Shown: positions 28,476 to 40,605 of the stretch, piece after piece
How the letters are laid out: each line of letters begins with the position of its first letter
Position numbering within the stretch: position 1 is the first letter of the stretch
From: Candidatus Kosakonia sp. 282A-S69
GTDB lineage: Bacteria; Pseudomonadota; Gammaproteobacteria; Enterobacterales; Enterobacteriaceae
NCBI RefSeq assembly: GCF_029433855.1
Contig: NZ_JAROAU010000001.1
Coordinates: 115,508 to 179,507, forward strand
Length of the DNA stretch: 64,000 bases
Direction: 5' to 3'
Notes under the pieces: generated by a model
What the model saw: only the letters and a program-made list of their open reading frames with translations
What the model was told of the DNA's origin: nothing
The model's database searches: none
Translations under genes and position numbers: made by a program

Positions 28476-29912
28476 TCATTGTGTTGATTTTTCCGGCGCG
28501 ACGAGCGGTAGCTCAATACGGAAGCAGACATCGTCCTTGCTGTCCGTTACCAGATGCAGTTCACCCTGCATTCTGCGGATACAGTCTCTGGCGATGCTTA
28601 ACCCCAGCCCGCTGCCTTTAACCGCGCCTTTGCGTTGGTGGCTTCCCTGAAAAAAGGGCTCAAAAATCATCTCGCGCTCCGCTTCGGGGATGGGGGTGCC
28701 GGTATTCGCTACATCAATGCGCAACCGTGCGCCGGTACTATAACTGTGGAGACGAATGGTACCGGATTCAGCCCCATAGTGCACCGCGTTGGAGTAAAGA
28801 TTATCCAGCACGCTCATTAGCAGCATCGGCTCTGCCTGACAGGTCGCCGCATCGAGGGCAATCTCGGTATGCATCATTTTAGCTCGTGCTGGCAGGCTGT
28901 GTGCGGAGAGCACCATCTCCACCAGCGGAGCCAGTTCCACCGCTTCCAGCTCGACCGAGCCGCCGGCCAGCTTGCGGTTGTAATCCAGCAGCTGTTCAAT
29001 CAATTTTTGCAGGTTGCGGCTGCTGGCATCGAGGATCTCAACCACCTCTTTCTGCTCCGGTGAGAGCGGCCCGACCACCTCATCAGCAAGCAGTTCGGTC
29101 CCTTCACGCATGCTGGCAAGCGGCGTTTTCAGTTCATGGGAGATATGGCGTAAAAACTGGTGGCGCTGAGACTCAAGCCACGCCAGCCGTTCACTCAGCC
29201 AGATAATACGTTCGCCGACATAGCGCAGTTCGCGTGGGCCATTAAACACCACGCTCTGCGCCAGGGGCCGCCCCTCCCCCAGCCGGTTAATCATCCGCTC
29301 AATGCCCTTTACCGGGCCGATAATCATGCGGGTAAAGAGCAGCATCAGCACCAGGCTGACCAGAAAGAGCACCAGCGCCTGCCAGCCGAAGAACTGGCCG
29401 CGCTCGGCGATCTCCAGCTGGAGCTGCTGCCCGCGCGAGAAGACCACGGCGCGGGTCGACTGCACCATCTCCGTATTCGCCGCAGCAAACGCCTCAAGCT
29501 GTGCAGAGGCGGCAGGCGACGGGCCGCTGTTGGCGCACTGCAACTGCGCGAGATCGTTCAGATCCTGGCGCAGCGCCTGGTAGAGCCGGTCATCGGGTAA
29601 AACCCCGGCATGAGCCTCCAGCATCTCGCTGTAGCGCTTGCGCTGATTCTGATACACACGCTCAAGGGTGGCGTCATCCAGCACGCAGTACTGGCGATAG
29701 CTGCGCTCCATCTCCAGCGCGGCGTTGGTCATCGCTTCGCTGCGGCGGGCGTCAATCAGCGTCGTGCGGTTAGTTAACAGTGCCTGGGCGCTGAGCGCAT
29801 TCAGGCTCTGCCAGGCTTGCCAGGCTAACACCAGTAGCGGCAGTAAAATAAGCAGGAACGCCATCATCACCAGTTGGCGTAAGGAGCGGGGAAAAGCGGG
29901 CCAGCGTTTCAA
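28476..29912 (-). CDS. glrK: Sensor histidine kinase GlrK (QseE)
   Basis: Inner-membrane histidine kinase that phosphorylates GlrR in response to envelope or hormone-like signals. It has 478 residues and starts with TTG at 29910-29912 (MKRWPAF). One membrane segment is at about 15-35 and another at about 170-190, flanking the sensor region. HAMP follows, then the H-box FLRHISHELKTPL and the ATPase motifs (N, then GSGLGLSIARD). glmY is upstream on the same strand. Confidence 0.96.
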   Translation of the reverse strand: MKRWPAFPRSLRQLVMMAFLLILLPLLVLAWQAWQSLNALSAQALLTNRTTLIDARRSEAMTNAALEMERSYRQYCVLDDATLERVYQNQRKRYSEMLEAHAGVLPDDRLYQALRQDLNDLAQLQCANSGPSPAASAQLEAFAAANTEMVQSTRAVVFSRGQQLQLEIAERGQFFGWQALVLFLVSLVLMLLFTRMIIGPVKGIERMINRLGEGRPLAQSVVFNGPRELRYVGERIIWLSERLAWLESQRHQFLRHISHELKTPLASMREGTELLADEVVGPLSPEQKEVVEILDASSRNLQKLIEQLLDYNRKLAGGSVELEAVELAPLVEMVLSAHSLPARAKMMHTEIALDAATCQAEPMLLMSVLDNLYSNAVHYGAESGTIRLHSYSTGARLRIDVANTGTPIPEAEREMIFEPFFQGSHQRKGAVKGSGLGLSIARDCIRRMQGELHLVTDSKDDVCFRIELPLVAPEKSTQ

Positions 29913-29970
29913 GGCAGTACTCTCGCAGAATAAGGTACAGAGATGCTAGCTGAGTGACGGGCTAAAGAAC

Positions 29971-30156
29971 AACAAAGCCGGGCTTTTGCCCGGCTTTGTT
30001 ATGTAATTAGGCGGTGCCTAACTCGACGTTTCGCCCGATGTCTGATAAAGCTACGCAATGATCAGCAGGTGGACGGCAGGCACCTTTAAGTGCGTCATTC
30101 GAAAGTTTATGTAGCGCGTCCCGAAGGGGCTGACATAAGAGGGTGAATGAGCCACT
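29971..30156 (-). ncRNA. glmY: Small RNA GlmY
   Basis: Regulatory RNA that protects GlmZ by sequestering RapZ, so that glmS (glucosamine-6-phosphate synthase) mRNA is activated when GlcN6P is low. The minus-strand transcript is about 186 nt. It begins AGTGGCTCATTCACC and contains CCCCTTCGGGACGCGCTACA and ATTGCGTAGCTTTATCAGAC, near-identical to E. coli GlmY as I recall it. It ends in a 13-bp terminator stem AACAAAGCCGGGC/GCCCGGCTTTGTT (29971-30000). It lies upstream of glrK, its conserved position. No protein is encoded. Confidence 0.95.
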
Positions 30157-30167
30157 GGCCCTAAGTA

Positions 30168-30183
30168 TGCACAGAGTGTGCCA
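30168..30183 (-). promoter_or_regulatory. Sigma-54 promoter of glmY
   Basis: On the minus strand TGGCACACTCTGTGCA has GG and GC 10 bases apart with correct -24/-12 spacing, about 12 bases before the predicted GlmY 5' end at 30156. A sigma-70 promoter overlaps in E. coli. Confidence 0.88.
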
Positions 30184-30201
30184 GATTAACACACAATATT
30201 T

Positions 30202-30214
30202 TAACGCCTTGATT
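30202..30214 (-). promoter_or_regulatory. IHF site upstream of glmY
   Basis: AATCAAGGCGTTA on the minus strand is an exact match to the IHF consensus WATCAANNNNTTR. It lies between the sigma-54 promoter and the GlrR sites, where IHF bending would bring activator and polymerase together. Confidence 0.72.
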
Positions 30215-30271
30215 ATCATGATATTTATTATTAAAGCCCGTTTTTGTGAAGTGCGCAACATTTCATCTCCC

Positions 30272-30385
30272 TGTCGTCATTTAGCAACACTCTCTCAGCG
30301 CATTGGCTATCTCTATTAAAATCAAATGGATAAATGTCTCCATTTGGAGACAGTGATAATAGTCTGATGTCGGGAAAAGCCGACA
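30272..30385 (-). promoter_or_regulatory. GlrR enhancer sites of glmY
   Basis: Two perfect TGTC-N10-GACA palindromes, at 30335-30352 and 30368-30385, and one degenerate copy (TGTC-N10-AACA) at 30272-30289. This is the GlrR binding pattern known upstream of E. coli glmY. They lie about 115-230 bp upstream of glmY, just after the purL terminator. Confidence 0.83.
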
Positions 30386-30402
30386 CTTTTGCCCCCAGAT
30401 CG

Positions 30403-30433
30403 AAAAACCCCCTTCCCGATTAAGGAAGAGGGC
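30403..30433 (-). terminator. Terminator of purL
   Basis: On the minus strand CCCTCTTCC pairs with GGGAAGGGGG (one G-T pair) around a short loop and is followed by TTTTTC. It sits just after the purL stop. Confidence 0.8.
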
Positions 30434-30455
30434 CTGTTTTACTGCCGGATCTGAT

Positions 30456-33400
30456 TTAGCCGAGCTGTTTACGCGCGTTGCGGAAGATACGCATCCACGG
30501 GCTGTCTTCGCCCCAGTTTTCCGGGTGCCAGGAGTTAGCAACGGTGCGGAAAACACGCTCCGGGTGCGGCATCATGATGGTGACGCGCCCGCTTTCGCTG
30601 GTTACGGCGGTAATACCGTTCGGCGAACCGTTCGGGTTTGCCGGGTAGCGCTCGGTTACGCTGCCGCTGTTATCGACATAGCGCAGCGCCACCAACCCTT
30701 TGCTTTCGAGCTGTGCCAGATGGGCGGCATCACGCACTTCGACACGCCCTTCCCCGTGCGAGACGGCGATAGGCATATGCGACCCGACCATGCCATTCAG
30801 CAGCAGCGACGGGCTTTGCGTTACTTCCACCAGGCTGAAGCGCGCCTCGAAACGATCGGAGTGGTTACGCACAAAGCGCGGCCACAGTTCGCTGCCGGGG
30901 ATCAGTTCACGCAGGTTCGACATCATCTGGCAGCCGTTACAAACCCCCAGCGCCAGAGTTTGCGGACGGTGGAAGAAGGTTTCGAATTCGTCGCGCACGC
31001 GCTCATTAAAGAGGATCGATTTCGCCCACCCTTCGCCCGCGCCGAGCACGTCGCCATAAGAGAAGCCACCGCAGGCGACCAGCGCGTGGAAGCTCTCCAG
31101 CCCGCTGCGCCCGGCCAGCAGATCGCTCATGTGAACATCAACCGCGTCAAACCCGGCGCGGTGGAACGCCGCCGCCATCTCAACGTGGGAGTTCACGCCC
31201 TGCTCACGCAGCACGGCGACTTTCGGACGCGCGCCGGTGGCGATAAACGGTGCCGCGATGTCCTCATTAATATCAAACGTCAGCTTCACGTTGAGGCCCG
31301 GATCGTTGTCGTTGGCTTTCGCCTCGTGCTCCTGATCCGCGCACTCCGGATTATCGCGCAGGCGCTGCATCTGCCAGGTGGTTTCTGCCCACCACATACG
31401 CAGCGTGGTGCGGCTTTCGCTGAACACCGTCTGGCCGTCCGCTTCAATCACAAAGCGATCGCCTTCGACCGCGCGACCGAGATAGTGCACTACGTCGCTT
31501 AAACCGTACGCTGCCAGCACGCTCTCCACCGCCTCGCGATCGGCTGCGCGTACCTGAATCACCGCGCCCAGCTCTTCATTAAACAGCGCCGCCAGACGAT
31601 CGTTGCCCAGCGCGGCGATGTCGACATTGACGCCGCAGTGGCCGGTAAAGGCCATCTCCGCCAGCGTCACCAGCAGACCACCGTCGGAGCGGTCGTGGTA
31701 GGCCAGCAGTTTTCTGTCCGCCACCAGCGCCTGAATCGCATCATAGAAGCTTTTCAGCTGCTCAACGTTACGCACGTCCGCCGGTTTGTCGCCCAGCTGG
31801 CGGTAAACCTGCGCCAGCGCCGTTGCGCCAAGCGCGTTGCTGCCCTTGCCGAGATCGATTAACAGCAGGGCGTTGTCGTCGATTGAGAGCTGCGGCGTCA
31901 CGGTATGACGCACATCTTCAACGCGGGCAAAGGCGGTGATCACCAGCGACAGCGGCGAAGTCATCTCGCGCTGCTCGCTCCCCTCCTGCCAGCGGGTCTT
32001 CATCGACATTGAGTCTTTGCCCACCGGAATGGTCAGACCGAGCGCCGGACAGAGCTCTTCGCCCACCGCTTTTACCGCCGCATAGAGACCGGCGTCTTCA
32101 CCCGGATGTCCTGCCGCGGCCATCCAGTTGGCGGAGAGTTTGATACGTTTGATATCGCCGATGTGCGTCGCCGCGATATTGGTCAACGCTTCACCGACCG
32201 CCAGCCGCGCCGAGGCAGCAAAGTCGAGCAGCGCCACCGGAGCACGTTCACCGAGCGCCATCGCTTCGCCGTAGTAGCTGTCCAGGCTGGCGGTGGTCAC
32301 CGCGCAGTTGGCAACCGGGATCTGCCACGGGCCGACCATCTGGTCGCGCGCCACCATGCCGGTGACCGTACGGTCGCCAATGGTGACAAGGAAAGTTTTC
32401 TCCGCCACGGTCGGCAGGTGCAGCACGCGGTTTACCGCGTCAGCCACGGTAATGCCGTGGGTGCTGAAGCTGTCGCCGCTGGCCTGGCGCGTTGCCACAT
32501 CGCGCGTCATCTTCGGCGTTTTGCCAAGCAGCACATCCAGCGGCATATCGATCGGTTGGTTAGCGAAGTGGCTGTCGTTCAGCATTAAGTGCTGCTCTTC
32601 GGTCGCGTCGCCAATGACCGCGTAGGGCGCGCGCTCGCGGCGGCAGAGTTCGTCGAACAGCGGCAGCTGATCCGCCGCCACCGCCAGCACATAGCGCTCC
32701 TGGGATTCGTTACACCAGATCTCCAGCGGGCTCATACCCGGCTCGTCGCTGAGAATATCGCGCAGCTCAAAGCGGCCGCCGCGACCACCGTCGCTCACCA
32801 GCTCCGGCATGGCGTTAGAGAGGCCGCCCGCGCCGACATCGTGAATAAAGAGGATTGGGTTGGCTTCGCCCAGCTGCCAGCAGCGGTCAATCACCTCCTG
32901 GCAACGACGCTCCATCTCCGGGTTATCACGCTGCACCGAGGCGAAGTCAAGATCGGCATCGGACTGGCCGGAGGCCATTGACGAGGCTGCGCCGCCGCCA
33001 AGACCGATATTCATCGCCGGCCCGCCGAGCACGATCAGCTTGGCACCGACCACGATCTCGCCTTTCTGCACATGATCTTCACGGATGTTGCCGATCCCGC
33101 CGGCCAGCATGATCGGCTTGTGGTAACCGCGCAGCTCTTCGCCGTTGTGGCTGTTGACCTTCTCTTCATAGGTACGGAAGTAGCCATTCAGCGCCGGACG
33201 GCCAAACTCGTTGTTAAATGCCGCGCCGCCCAGCGGGCCGTCGGTCATAATATCAAGTGCGGTAACGATACGCTCCGGCTTGCCGAAATCCTCTTCCCAC
33301 GGCTGCTCGAAGCCGGGAATACGCAGGTTGGAAACGGAGAAGCCGACCAGCCCCGCTTTCGGCTTCGCGCCGCGCCCGGTAGCGCCCTCATCGCGGATCT

Positions 33401-34343
33401 CGCCGCCGGAGCCGGTTGCCGCGCCCGGCCACGGTGAAATGGCGGTCGGGTGGTTATGCGTCTCCACCTTCATCAAAATATGGGTCGGCTCCTGGTGGAA
33501 ATCGTAGCGACCTTCTCCGCGGTCGGCATAGAAGCGCCCCACGGCAGACCCTTCCATCACCGCCGCGTTATCTTTGTAGGCAGAGAGCACATAGTCCGGC
33601 GTTTTTTCGAAGGTGTTCTTGATCATTTTGAACAGCGACTTCGGCTGCGGCTGCCCGTCAATCACCCAGTCGGCGTTAAAGATTTTGTGACGGCAGTGCT
33701 CCGAGTTCGCCTGGGCGAACATGTAGAGCTCGATGTCGTTCGGGTTGCGCCCCAGGCGCGTAAAGGCATTGTGCAGGTAATCGATCTCATCTTCGGCCAG
33801 CGCCAGGCCGAGACGCAGGTTGGCGTCGATCAGTGCCTGGCGGCCTTCGCCGAGCAGATCCACGCTCTGTACCGGCGCGGGCTGATGGTGCTCAAACAGA
33901 CGCGCGGCGTCCGCTTCCGCGTTAAAAACGCTCTCCATCATGCGGTCATGCAGCTGCGCCGCCACCTCTTGCCACTGGGCTTCGGTCAGGCTGGCAGCTT
34001 CCACGTAGTAGGCCACGCCGCGCTCAAGGCGGTTGATCTTTTCCAGACCACAGTTGTGCGCAATGTCGGTAGCTTTTGATGACCAGGGAGAGATGGTGCC
34101 GGGACGAGGAGTGACGAGCAGTAATTTTCCGGTTGGGGTGTGGCTGCTGAGGCTTGGGCCATATTTCAGCAGACGCTGGAGCCGGGCGTACTCTTCTTCG
34201 GTGAGCGCCGCGTTGAGGTCGGCAAAGTGAGTATATTCGGCATAAATATTGCTCACCGGCAGGTTGGTGGCCTGAAACCGTGCCAGCAGTTTGTTAATAC
34301 GGAATGCGGACAGGGCAGGCGAACCACGCAGAATTTCCATCAT
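30456..34343 (-). CDS. purL: Phosphoribosylformylglycinamidine synthase PurL
   Basis: Large single-chain FGAM synthase, step four of de novo purine synthesis (FGAR + Gln + ATP). It has 1295 residues, the full enterobacterial length. The N-terminal domain and two ATP-binding AIRS-like halves are present, with [19 protein letters not shown] as a hallmark. The C-terminal glutaminase has the nucleophile in [12 protein letters not shown] and the His/Glu pair in PHPERVF. It has a PurR box upstream and its own terminator. Confidence 0.98.
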   Translation of the reverse strand: MMEILRGSPALSAFRINKLLARFQATNLPVSNIYAEYTHFADLNAALTEEEYARLQRLLKYGPSLSSHTPTGKLLLVTPRPGTISPWSSKATDIAHNCGLEKINRLERGVAYYVEAASLTEAQWQEVAAQLHDRMMESVFNAEADAARLFEHHQPAPVQSVDLLGEGRQALIDANLRLGLALAEDEIDYLHNAFTRLGRNPNDIELYMFAQANSEHCRHKIFNADWVIDGQPQPKSLFKMIKNTFEKTPDYVLSAYKDNAAVMEGSAVGRFYADRGEGRYDFHQEPTHILMKVETHNHPTAISPWPGAATGSGGEIRDEGATGRGAKPKAGLVGFSVSNLRIPGFEQPWEEDFGKPERIVTALDIMTDGPLGGAAFNNEFGRPALNGYFRTYEEKVNSHNGEELRGYHKPIMLAGGIGNIREDHVQKGEIVVGAKLIVLGGPAMNIGLGGGAASSMASGQSDADLDFASVQRDNPEMERRCQEVIDRCWQLGEANPILFIHDVGAGGLSNAMPELVSDGGRGGRFELRDILSDEPGMSPLEIWCNESQERYVLAVAADQLPLFDELCRRERAPYAVIGDATEEQHLMLNDSHFANQPIDMPLDVLLGKTPKMTRDVATRQASGDSFSTHGITVADAVNRVLHLPTVAEKTFLVTIGDRTVTGMVARDQMVGPWQIPVANCAVTTASLDSYYGEAMALGERAPVALLDFAASARLAVGEALTNIAATHIGDIKRIKLSANWMAAAGHPGEDAGLYAAVKAVGEELCPALGLTIPVGKDSMSMKTRWQEGSEQREMTSPLSLVITAFARVEDVRHTVTPQLSIDDNALLLIDLGKGSNALGATALAQVYRQLGDKPADVRNVEQLKSFYDAIQALVADRKLLAYHDRSDGGLLVTLAEMAFTGHCGVNVDIAALGNDRLAALFNEELGAVIQVRAADREAVESVLAAYGLSDVVHYLGRAVEGDRFVIEADGQTVFSESRTTLRMWWAETTWQMQRLRDNPECADQEHEAKANDNDPGLNVKLTFDINEDIAAPFIATGARPKVAVLREQGVNSHVEMAAAFHRAGFDAVDVHMSDLLAGRSGLESFHALVACGGFSYGDVLGAGEGWAKSILFNERVRDEFETFFHRPQTLALGVCNGCQMMSNLRELIPGSELWPRFVRNHSDRFEARFSLVEVTQSPSLLLNGMVGSHMPIAVSHGEGRVEVRDAAHLAQLESKGLVALRYVDNSGSVTERYPANPNGSPNGITAVTSESGRVTIMMPHPERVFRTVANSWHPENWGEDSPWMRIFRNARKQLG

Positions 34344-34434
34344 AAGTCTCTCGTCTTCGATTACGAAGCGTCGGGGACGCTTAAAGTGTGCACCAGGGGA
34401 AAACGGGCGTCATTATAGAGAATCCTGACGCGCG

Positions 34435-34450
34435 ACGAAACCGTTTGCGT
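34435..34450 (-). promoter_or_regulatory. PurR operator of purL
   Basis: ACGCAAACGGTTTCGT on the minus strand is an excellent PurR box, 92 bases before the purL start. Confidence 0.88.
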
Positions 34451-34615
34451 GGAAATAAAAAGCCCCGATGATTTTTAACAATAGCTGTGGCCGAATGCTG
34501 TAATTTGTTGCCAACTGCCGTTTTGTTACGCAGAATGCCGCTAAATCAGCAGCAACCCCCTTGCTGTGATTGTGAAAACCTGTTGAGGCAAAGTACGGCG
34601 CAGAGAATTAACTCC

Positions 34616-36166
34616 TTGAAAAGATTTCAGATTAATTATCTGCTCATCGGCATTGTCACCCTGCTGCTGGCAGCAGCGCTGTGGCCATCAGTCCCCTGGT
34701 TTGGCAAAGCCGATAATCGCATCGCGGCTATCCAGGCGCGCGGGGAGCTGCGCGTCAGTACGATTTCGACTCCGCTTACCTACACCTCCATTAACGGCAA
34801 AAATTACGGCCTCGATTACGAGCTGGCGCAACAGTTTGCCGACTACCTCGGCGTGAAACTGAAAATTACCGTGCGCCAGAACATCAGCCAGCTGTTTGAC
34901 GACCTCGATCATGACAATGCCGATATGCTCGCCGCCGGGCTGGTCTATAACAATGAGCGCGTCAAAAGCTACCAGACCGGGCCGGTCTACTACTCTGTTT
35001 CCCAACAGCTGGTCTATCGCGTCGGCAGCTATCGCCCGCGTACGCTGGCGGAAGTGAATGAGAGCCAGTTGACCATTGCGCCCGGACATGTCGCGCTGGA
35101 CGATCTGCGTGAGTTAAAAGAGAAGAAGTATCCCAATCTCAGCTGGAAGGTGGATGAGAAACTCGGCACCACCCTCCTGCTCCAGCAGGTGGTCGACGGC
35201 AAACTGAGTTATACCGTCGCCGATTCGGTGGCGATCAGCCTCTTTCAGCGCGTTCACCCGGAGCTGGCGGTGGCGCTCGATATCTCCGATGAACAGCCCG
35301 TCACCTGGTTTAGCAAGCGCGACGACGACAATACCCTCTCTGCGGCGATGCTCGATTTCTTCAATACCATTAATGGCGAGGGGATCCTCGCAAGGCTTGA
35401 GGAGAAGTATCTCGGACATGGCGATGGCTTTGATTATGTCGATACCCGCGCCTTTTTACGCGCCGTTGATAGCGTACTGCCACAGTTGCAGCCGCTGTTT
35501 GAGAAGTATGCGCAGCAGATAGACTGGAAGTTATTAGCGGCGATTTCATACCAGGAGTCCCACTGGGATACGCAGGCCACCTCGCCGACGGGCGTGCGCG
35601 GGCTCATGATGTTGACCCGCAATACGGCGCAGAGCCTGGGGCTGAGCGACCGAACCGATGCCGAGCAGAGCATCAGCGGCGGCGCGCGCTACCTGCAGGA
35701 TATGATGAGCAAAGTGCCGGACAGCGTGCCGCAGGATGAGAAGATCTGGTATGCGCTGGCGGCCTACAACATGGGCTATGCACATATGCTCGACGCCCGT
35801 GCGCTGACGGTGAAGACCAAAGGCAACCCGGACAGCTGGGCAGAGGTGAAACAGCGCCTGCCGCTGTTAAGCCAGAAGGCCTACTACAGCAAATTACGCT
35901 ACGGCTATGCCCGCGGGTATCAGGCGTATGCCTACGTTGAGAATATCCGTAAATATGAGATTAGCCTGGTGGGGTACCTGCTGGAGAAAGAGAGGGAGCT
36001 TGCCAGGACGCTCAAGCTGGCGCAGAGCTACCCGGCGGTGTCGAGTGACGAGCTTGATCAGCCGACCTACGGCGTGTTGCCCTTCAGCGCGCTGACCGTC
36101 GACGAGGCGTTTGGTCACCATTCCGTTTTACCACAGGATACGCTGCAGCTAAAAGTAAACCGCTGA
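34616..36166 (+). CDS. mltF: Membrane-bound lytic transglycosylase F
   Basis: Cleaves the glycan chains of peptidoglycan to 1,6-anhydromuramyl ends. It has 516 residues if started at the TTG at 34616-34618, which aligns with the E. coli N-terminus. Longer in-frame starts from 34487 would add a Cys-rich stretch with no counterpart. N-terminal hydrophobic segment at about 7-25, then a solute-binding-protein-like domain (residues 40-265) and an SLT domain with the catalytic Glu in ISYQESHWD. It is divergent from purL. Confidence 0.92.
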   Translation: MKRFQINYLLIGIVTLLLAAALWPSVPWFGKADNRIAAIQARGELRVSTISTPLTYTSINGKNYGLDYELAQQFADYLGVKLKITVRQNISQLFDDLDHDNADMLAAGLVYNNERVKSYQTGPVYYSVSQQLVYRVGSYRPRTLAEVNESQLTIAPGHVALDDLRELKEKKYPNLSWKVDEKLGTTLLLQQVVDGKLSYTVADSVAISLFQRVHPELAVALDISDEQPVTWFSKRDDDNTLSAAMLDFFNTINGEGILARLEEKYLGHGDGFDYVDTRAFLRAVDSVLPQLQPLFEKYAQQIDWKLLAAISYQESHWDTQATSPTGVRGLMMLTRNTAQSLGLSDRTDAEQSISGGARYLQDMMSKVPDSVPQDEKIWYALAAYNMGYAHMLDARALTVKTKGNPDSWAEVKQRLPLLSQKAYYSKLRYGYARGYQAYAYVENIRKYEISLVGYLLEKERELARTLKLAQSYPAVSSDELDQPTYGVLPFSALTVDEAFGHHSVLPQDTLQLKVNR

Positions 36167-36198
36167 GGGCGTTGCTATAAAACCAAGCGCACTTACCC

Positions 36199-36840
<642 letters not shown>

Positions 36841-36867
36841 TTATACACACCCCTAATACGATCGACA

Positions 36868-37503
36868 CTACTCGAGTTGCTGCAGTTCGCCGCGCGGCGT
36901 AACGCGCCAGCGGTGCTGGCAGAAGTAGAGCAGCGGGTTGTCCTGTTTACTGTCGCTGTAGCCGCTGTAGAGACGCAGCGGCGTACCAATTTTGCGCTCT
37001 AATTGCGCGACTTTTTCATGGCCGAGGCAGCGCATCGTCAACACCCAACCGCCGTAGCCGCGGGTCATCTGGCTGGCAATGACATTGACGCGCGGCAGCC
37101 AGGGAGTATCGAAATAGACCTGCTCAACCAGCGACTGCGGCGAGCCGGTGATCAGCCAGATATCCGCATCCGAAGCGGCCAGATAGTTGGTTAACCGCGT
37201 CTGTACCACCGGAAAGGCCGTGACGTGCCCGCGAAACCAGGCGGCGAATTTCTGCTGTAAGGCGTTGAGATGGCGCTCGCTGTGACCAAAGGTGCACCCC
37301 CATAACAGCAGGCTCATCGGCCAGCGCGCGGCGCGGCCCTTAATCAGAAGCCCGACGCCAATCACCGGTAACAGCGGCAGCACAAGCAGCGCATTGAGCG
37401 GGTGATGACGCAGCAGATAGCGCAAAAAGGTGCCGAACATATCCTGCTGATGTAATGTTCCATCAAGGTCAAAAAATACAACGCGGCGTTCACTGGTAGC
37501 CAA
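36868..37503 (-). CDS. pgpC: Phosphatidylglycerophosphatase C
   Basis: HAD-family phosphatase that dephosphorylates phosphatidylglycerol phosphate. It has 211 residues. The start is a TTG at 37501-37503 with GAGGA upstream. The nucleophile motif is FFDLDGTLHQQD, with a membrane segment at about 35-55 and the later motif LITGSPQ. Formerly yfhB. Same order next to tadA as in E. coli. Confidence 0.93.
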   Translation of the reverse strand: MATSERRVVFFDLDGTLHQQDMFGTFLRYLLRHHPLNALLVLPLLPVIGVGLLIKGRAARWPMSLLLWGCTFGHSERHLNALQQKFAAWFRGHVTAFPVVQTRLTNYLAASDADIWLITGSPQSLVEQVYFDTPWLPRVNVIASQMTRGYGGWVLTMRCLGHEKVAQLERKIGTPLRLYSGYSDSKQDNPLLYFCQHRWRVTPRGELQQLE

Positions 37504-37599
37504 AAGATATTCCTCTGTGGGTTAACGCTCCATCGCCGGGACGCTCCGTTTGGCGATTACACTACAACTAGCCTAACAGATAGATCCTGACTTTTCCGG

Positions 37600-37612
37600 T
37601 AACAGCCTGTTA
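37600..37612 (+). promoter_or_regulatory. Short palindrome upstream of MFS gene
   Basis: TAACAG-C-CTGTTA, an inverted repeat 58 bases before the MFS start. It could be an operator for a regulator encoded elsewhere; no matching regulator is adjacent. Confidence 0.3.
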
Positions 37613-37669
37613 TCAATACCTGCAATAATACGCGCCACGCTTTCTCTCCCTCACTCATTACAGGTGACA

Positions 37670-38926
37670 ATGACTCCAGCAACCCGCACAACGCCGCGCC
37701 GCGCATTGCAAATCTCTGCTTTTCGCCACCTCTTTTTTGCCCGCCTCCTTACCGTGCTGGGCAACGGCATCGCGCCAATCGCACTGGCTTTCGCGGTGCT
37801 CGATATTGGCGGCTCGGCGGCCGATCTCGGTCTGGTGGTGGCGGCTCGCTCGCTGTTTAACGTCGCCTTTTTATTGATTGGCGGCGTGCTGGCGGATCGC
37901 TACTCCCGCAGCCGCGTGATGGTGCTCTCCTCCCTGGTTGCCGCCCTTTCGCAGGGCACCGTTGCCTGGCTGGTGCTTGATGGCTCGGCCAGTGTCATGT
38001 TGCTCGCCCTGCTCGGCACGCTTAATGGCGCGGCGGCGGGCATCGCCCTTCCCGCCTCCTCTGCGCTGGTGCCGCAGACCGTACCTGTTCACCTTCGCCG
38101 CGAAGCAAATGCGCTGTTACAACTTGGGATTTACAGCGGGACGGTAATTGGCGCCTCGCTCGGCGGTATCCTGACCAGCGCGGTCGGCCCCGGCTGGGGG
38201 CTGGCCATTGACGCGCTCGGCTTTGCCGCTTCGGCGCCGCTCTATTACGCAATTCGCGTCGGTACGATTAAGGCCGCAGAGGCGACCAGCAATATCCTGC
38301 AGGATCTGCGCGACGGCTGGAAAGAGTTCGCCAGCCGCCCGTGGGTCTGGTCGGTAGTGGTGCAGTTCACCCTGATTAACGCCGCCTTCAGCGGCATCGT
38401 GATGGTGCTCGGCCCGGTGATTGCCGACAGCGCTTTTGGGCGAACGCAGTGGGGGTTGATTATCGCTGCGCAAAGCGTGGGTCTGATTGCCGGCTCGTTC
38501 CTGGCGCTGCGCTGGCGGCCTAAACGCGATCTCTTTATCGGCGTGGTGCTGATGGCATTCTGCGCCGTGCCCACCTGGCTGCTCGGCCAGGCGGCACCGG
38601 CTCTCTGGCTGATGGCAGCATTCTTTTGCGCCGGGATCGTCTTCGGCCTTTTCGGCGTGGCGTGGGCGCAGTCGCTGCAAACGCACATTCCGGCAGAGAA
38701 ACTGGCGCGGGTCTATGCCTGGGATGCGATGGGCTCGTTTATTGCCATTCCGGTGGGCGAACTGGCGGCAGGGCCGCTGGCGATACATTTTGGCAGTGAA
38801 ACAGTGTTAACCGCCTCGGCGCTGGTGGTGATCCTCGCCTGTATTGGTGCGGGCCTTGTGCCGGCGATCCGCCGTCTGGAGAGTGCCCCGCAGGTGAAAT
38901 CGAGCGGGGCTGGCCTCTCCAGTTGA
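37670..38926 (+). CDS. MFS transporter (EntS-like drug or siderophore exporter family)
   Basis: Twelve-helix major facilitator carrier of 418 residues from the ATG at 37670; a GTG two codons earlier is possible. Motif A is ADRYSRSRVMV after helix 2. It resembles the MFS_3 group, which includes the enterobactin exporter EntS and macrolide exporters, but the substrate is not identifiable. No counterpart lies between pgpC and yfhH in E. coli K-12, so it is an accessory insertion, apparently a single-gene unit. Confidence 0.78.
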   Translation: MTPATRTTPRRALQISAFRHLFFARLLTVLGNGIAPIALAFAVLDIGGSAADLGLVVAARSLFNVAFLLIGGVLADRYSRSRVMVLSSLVAALSQGTVAWLVLDGSASVMLLALLGTLNGAAAGIALPASSALVPQTVPVHLRREANALLQLGIYSGTVIGASLGGILTSAVGPGWGLAIDALGFAASAPLYYAIRVGTIKAAEATSNILQDLRDGWKEFASRPWVWSVVVQFTLINAAFSGIVMVLGPVIADSAFGRTQWGLIIAAQSVGLIAGSFLALRWRPKRDLFIGVVLMAFCAVPTWLLGQAAPALWLMAAFFCAGIVFGLFGVAWAQSLQTHIPAEKLARVYAWDAMGSFIAIPVGELAAGPLAIHFGSETVLTASALVVILACIGAGLVPAIRRLESAPQVKSSGAGLSS

Positions 38927-39062
38927 TCGCTATCAAACGCCGCGCGGAGAAACTTTGTGCTGCCAGAATTTTTAATTCATAATCACCGCCCATGGATGGA
39001 ATAGTTAATTCATCCGCGTAATACACCATGGCAGTGAATTACGTGAACACCCCGGAGATCGT

Positions 39063-39911
39063 ATGAACTGTTTGATCCGCATTCGCCAGCGTTATCCCGG
39101 CCTTGCGCAGAGTGATAAAAAGCTGGCGGAATTTCTGCTCGAAAACCCCGATCGCGCCCGCCATTTAAGTTCGCAGCAGCTGGCGGCTGAAGCGGGTGTC
39201 AGCCAGTCGAGCGTGGTGAAGTTCGCGCAGAAGATGGAGTTCAAAGGCTTCCCGGCGATGAAGCTGGCGATCAGCGAAGCGCTGGCCAGTAACCCCAACC
39301 CTTACTCCGTGCCGGTGCATAATAAAATTCGCGGCGATGACGCCCTGCGCGTCGTCGGCGAGAAGCTGATTAAAGAGTACCAGAGCGCGATGCACGCCTC
39401 GCTGGATGTGAACAGTGAAGAGAAGCTGCTGGAGAGCGTGCGCCTGCTGCGCGAGTCAAAGCGTATCGTGCTGACCGGTATCGGCGCATCGGGCCTGGTG
39501 GCGCGCAATTTTGGCTGGAAGCTGATGAAAATTGGCCTTAACGCCATTGTCGAACAGGATATGCACGCACTGCTGGCGGCGGTGCAGGCGCTGGAGCCGG
39601 GCGATCTGCTGCTGCCGGTCTCCTACTCGGGCGAACGGCGCGAGATCAATATGGCGGCTGATGAAGCGTTACGCGTCGGGGCAAAGATCCTCGCGATCAC
39701 CGGCTTTACCCCCAATGCGTTGCAACAGCGCGCTACCCACTCGCTCTACACCATTGCGGAAGAACAGGCGACGCGCAGCGCGGCGATCTCCTCCACCAGC
39801 GCTCAGATGATGCTGACCGATCTGCTCTTTATGGCGCTGGTACAACAGGATCTGGAGCATGCGCCGGAGCGCATTCGCCACAGCGAGGAGCTGGTAAAAA
39901 AACTGGTTTGA
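39063..39911 (+). CDS. yfhH: RpiR-family regulator YfhH
   Basis: Transcriptional regulator of unknown ligand, 282 residues, the same length as E. coli YfhH and clearly similar. RpiR helix-turn-helix (ELAAEAGVSQ-type, residues 30-60: SQQLAAEAGVSQSSVVKFAQ) and a SIS domain with GIGASGLVARNF and VSYSGERRE. Confidence 0.9.
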   Translation: MNCLIRIRQRYPGLAQSDKKLAEFLLENPDRARHLSSQQLAAEAGVSQSSVVKFAQKMEFKGFPAMKLAISEALASNPNPYSVPVHNKIRGDDALRVVGEKLIKEYQSAMHASLDVNSEEKLLESVRLLRESKRIVLTGIGASGLVARNFGWKLMKIGLNAIVEQDMHALLAAVQALEPGDLLLPVSYSGERREINMAADEALRVGAKILAITGFTPNALQQRATHSLYTIAEEQATRSAAISSTSAQMMLTDLLFMALVQQDLEHAPERIRHSEELVKKLV

Positions 39912-39919
39912 GCAGGTAA

Positions 39920-40604
<685 letters not shown>

Positions 40605-40605
<1 letters not shown>

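Noticed and set aside
30525-31502. Long open frame opposite purL (about 325 codons)
   Set aside because: Fully antisense to the glutaminase part of purL, with no supporting motif.
34487-34615. N-terminal extension of mltF with a cysteine-rich stretch
   Set aside because: It precedes the conserved MltF N-terminus, overlaps the promoter region near the purL PurR box and has no counterpart in E. coli MltF.
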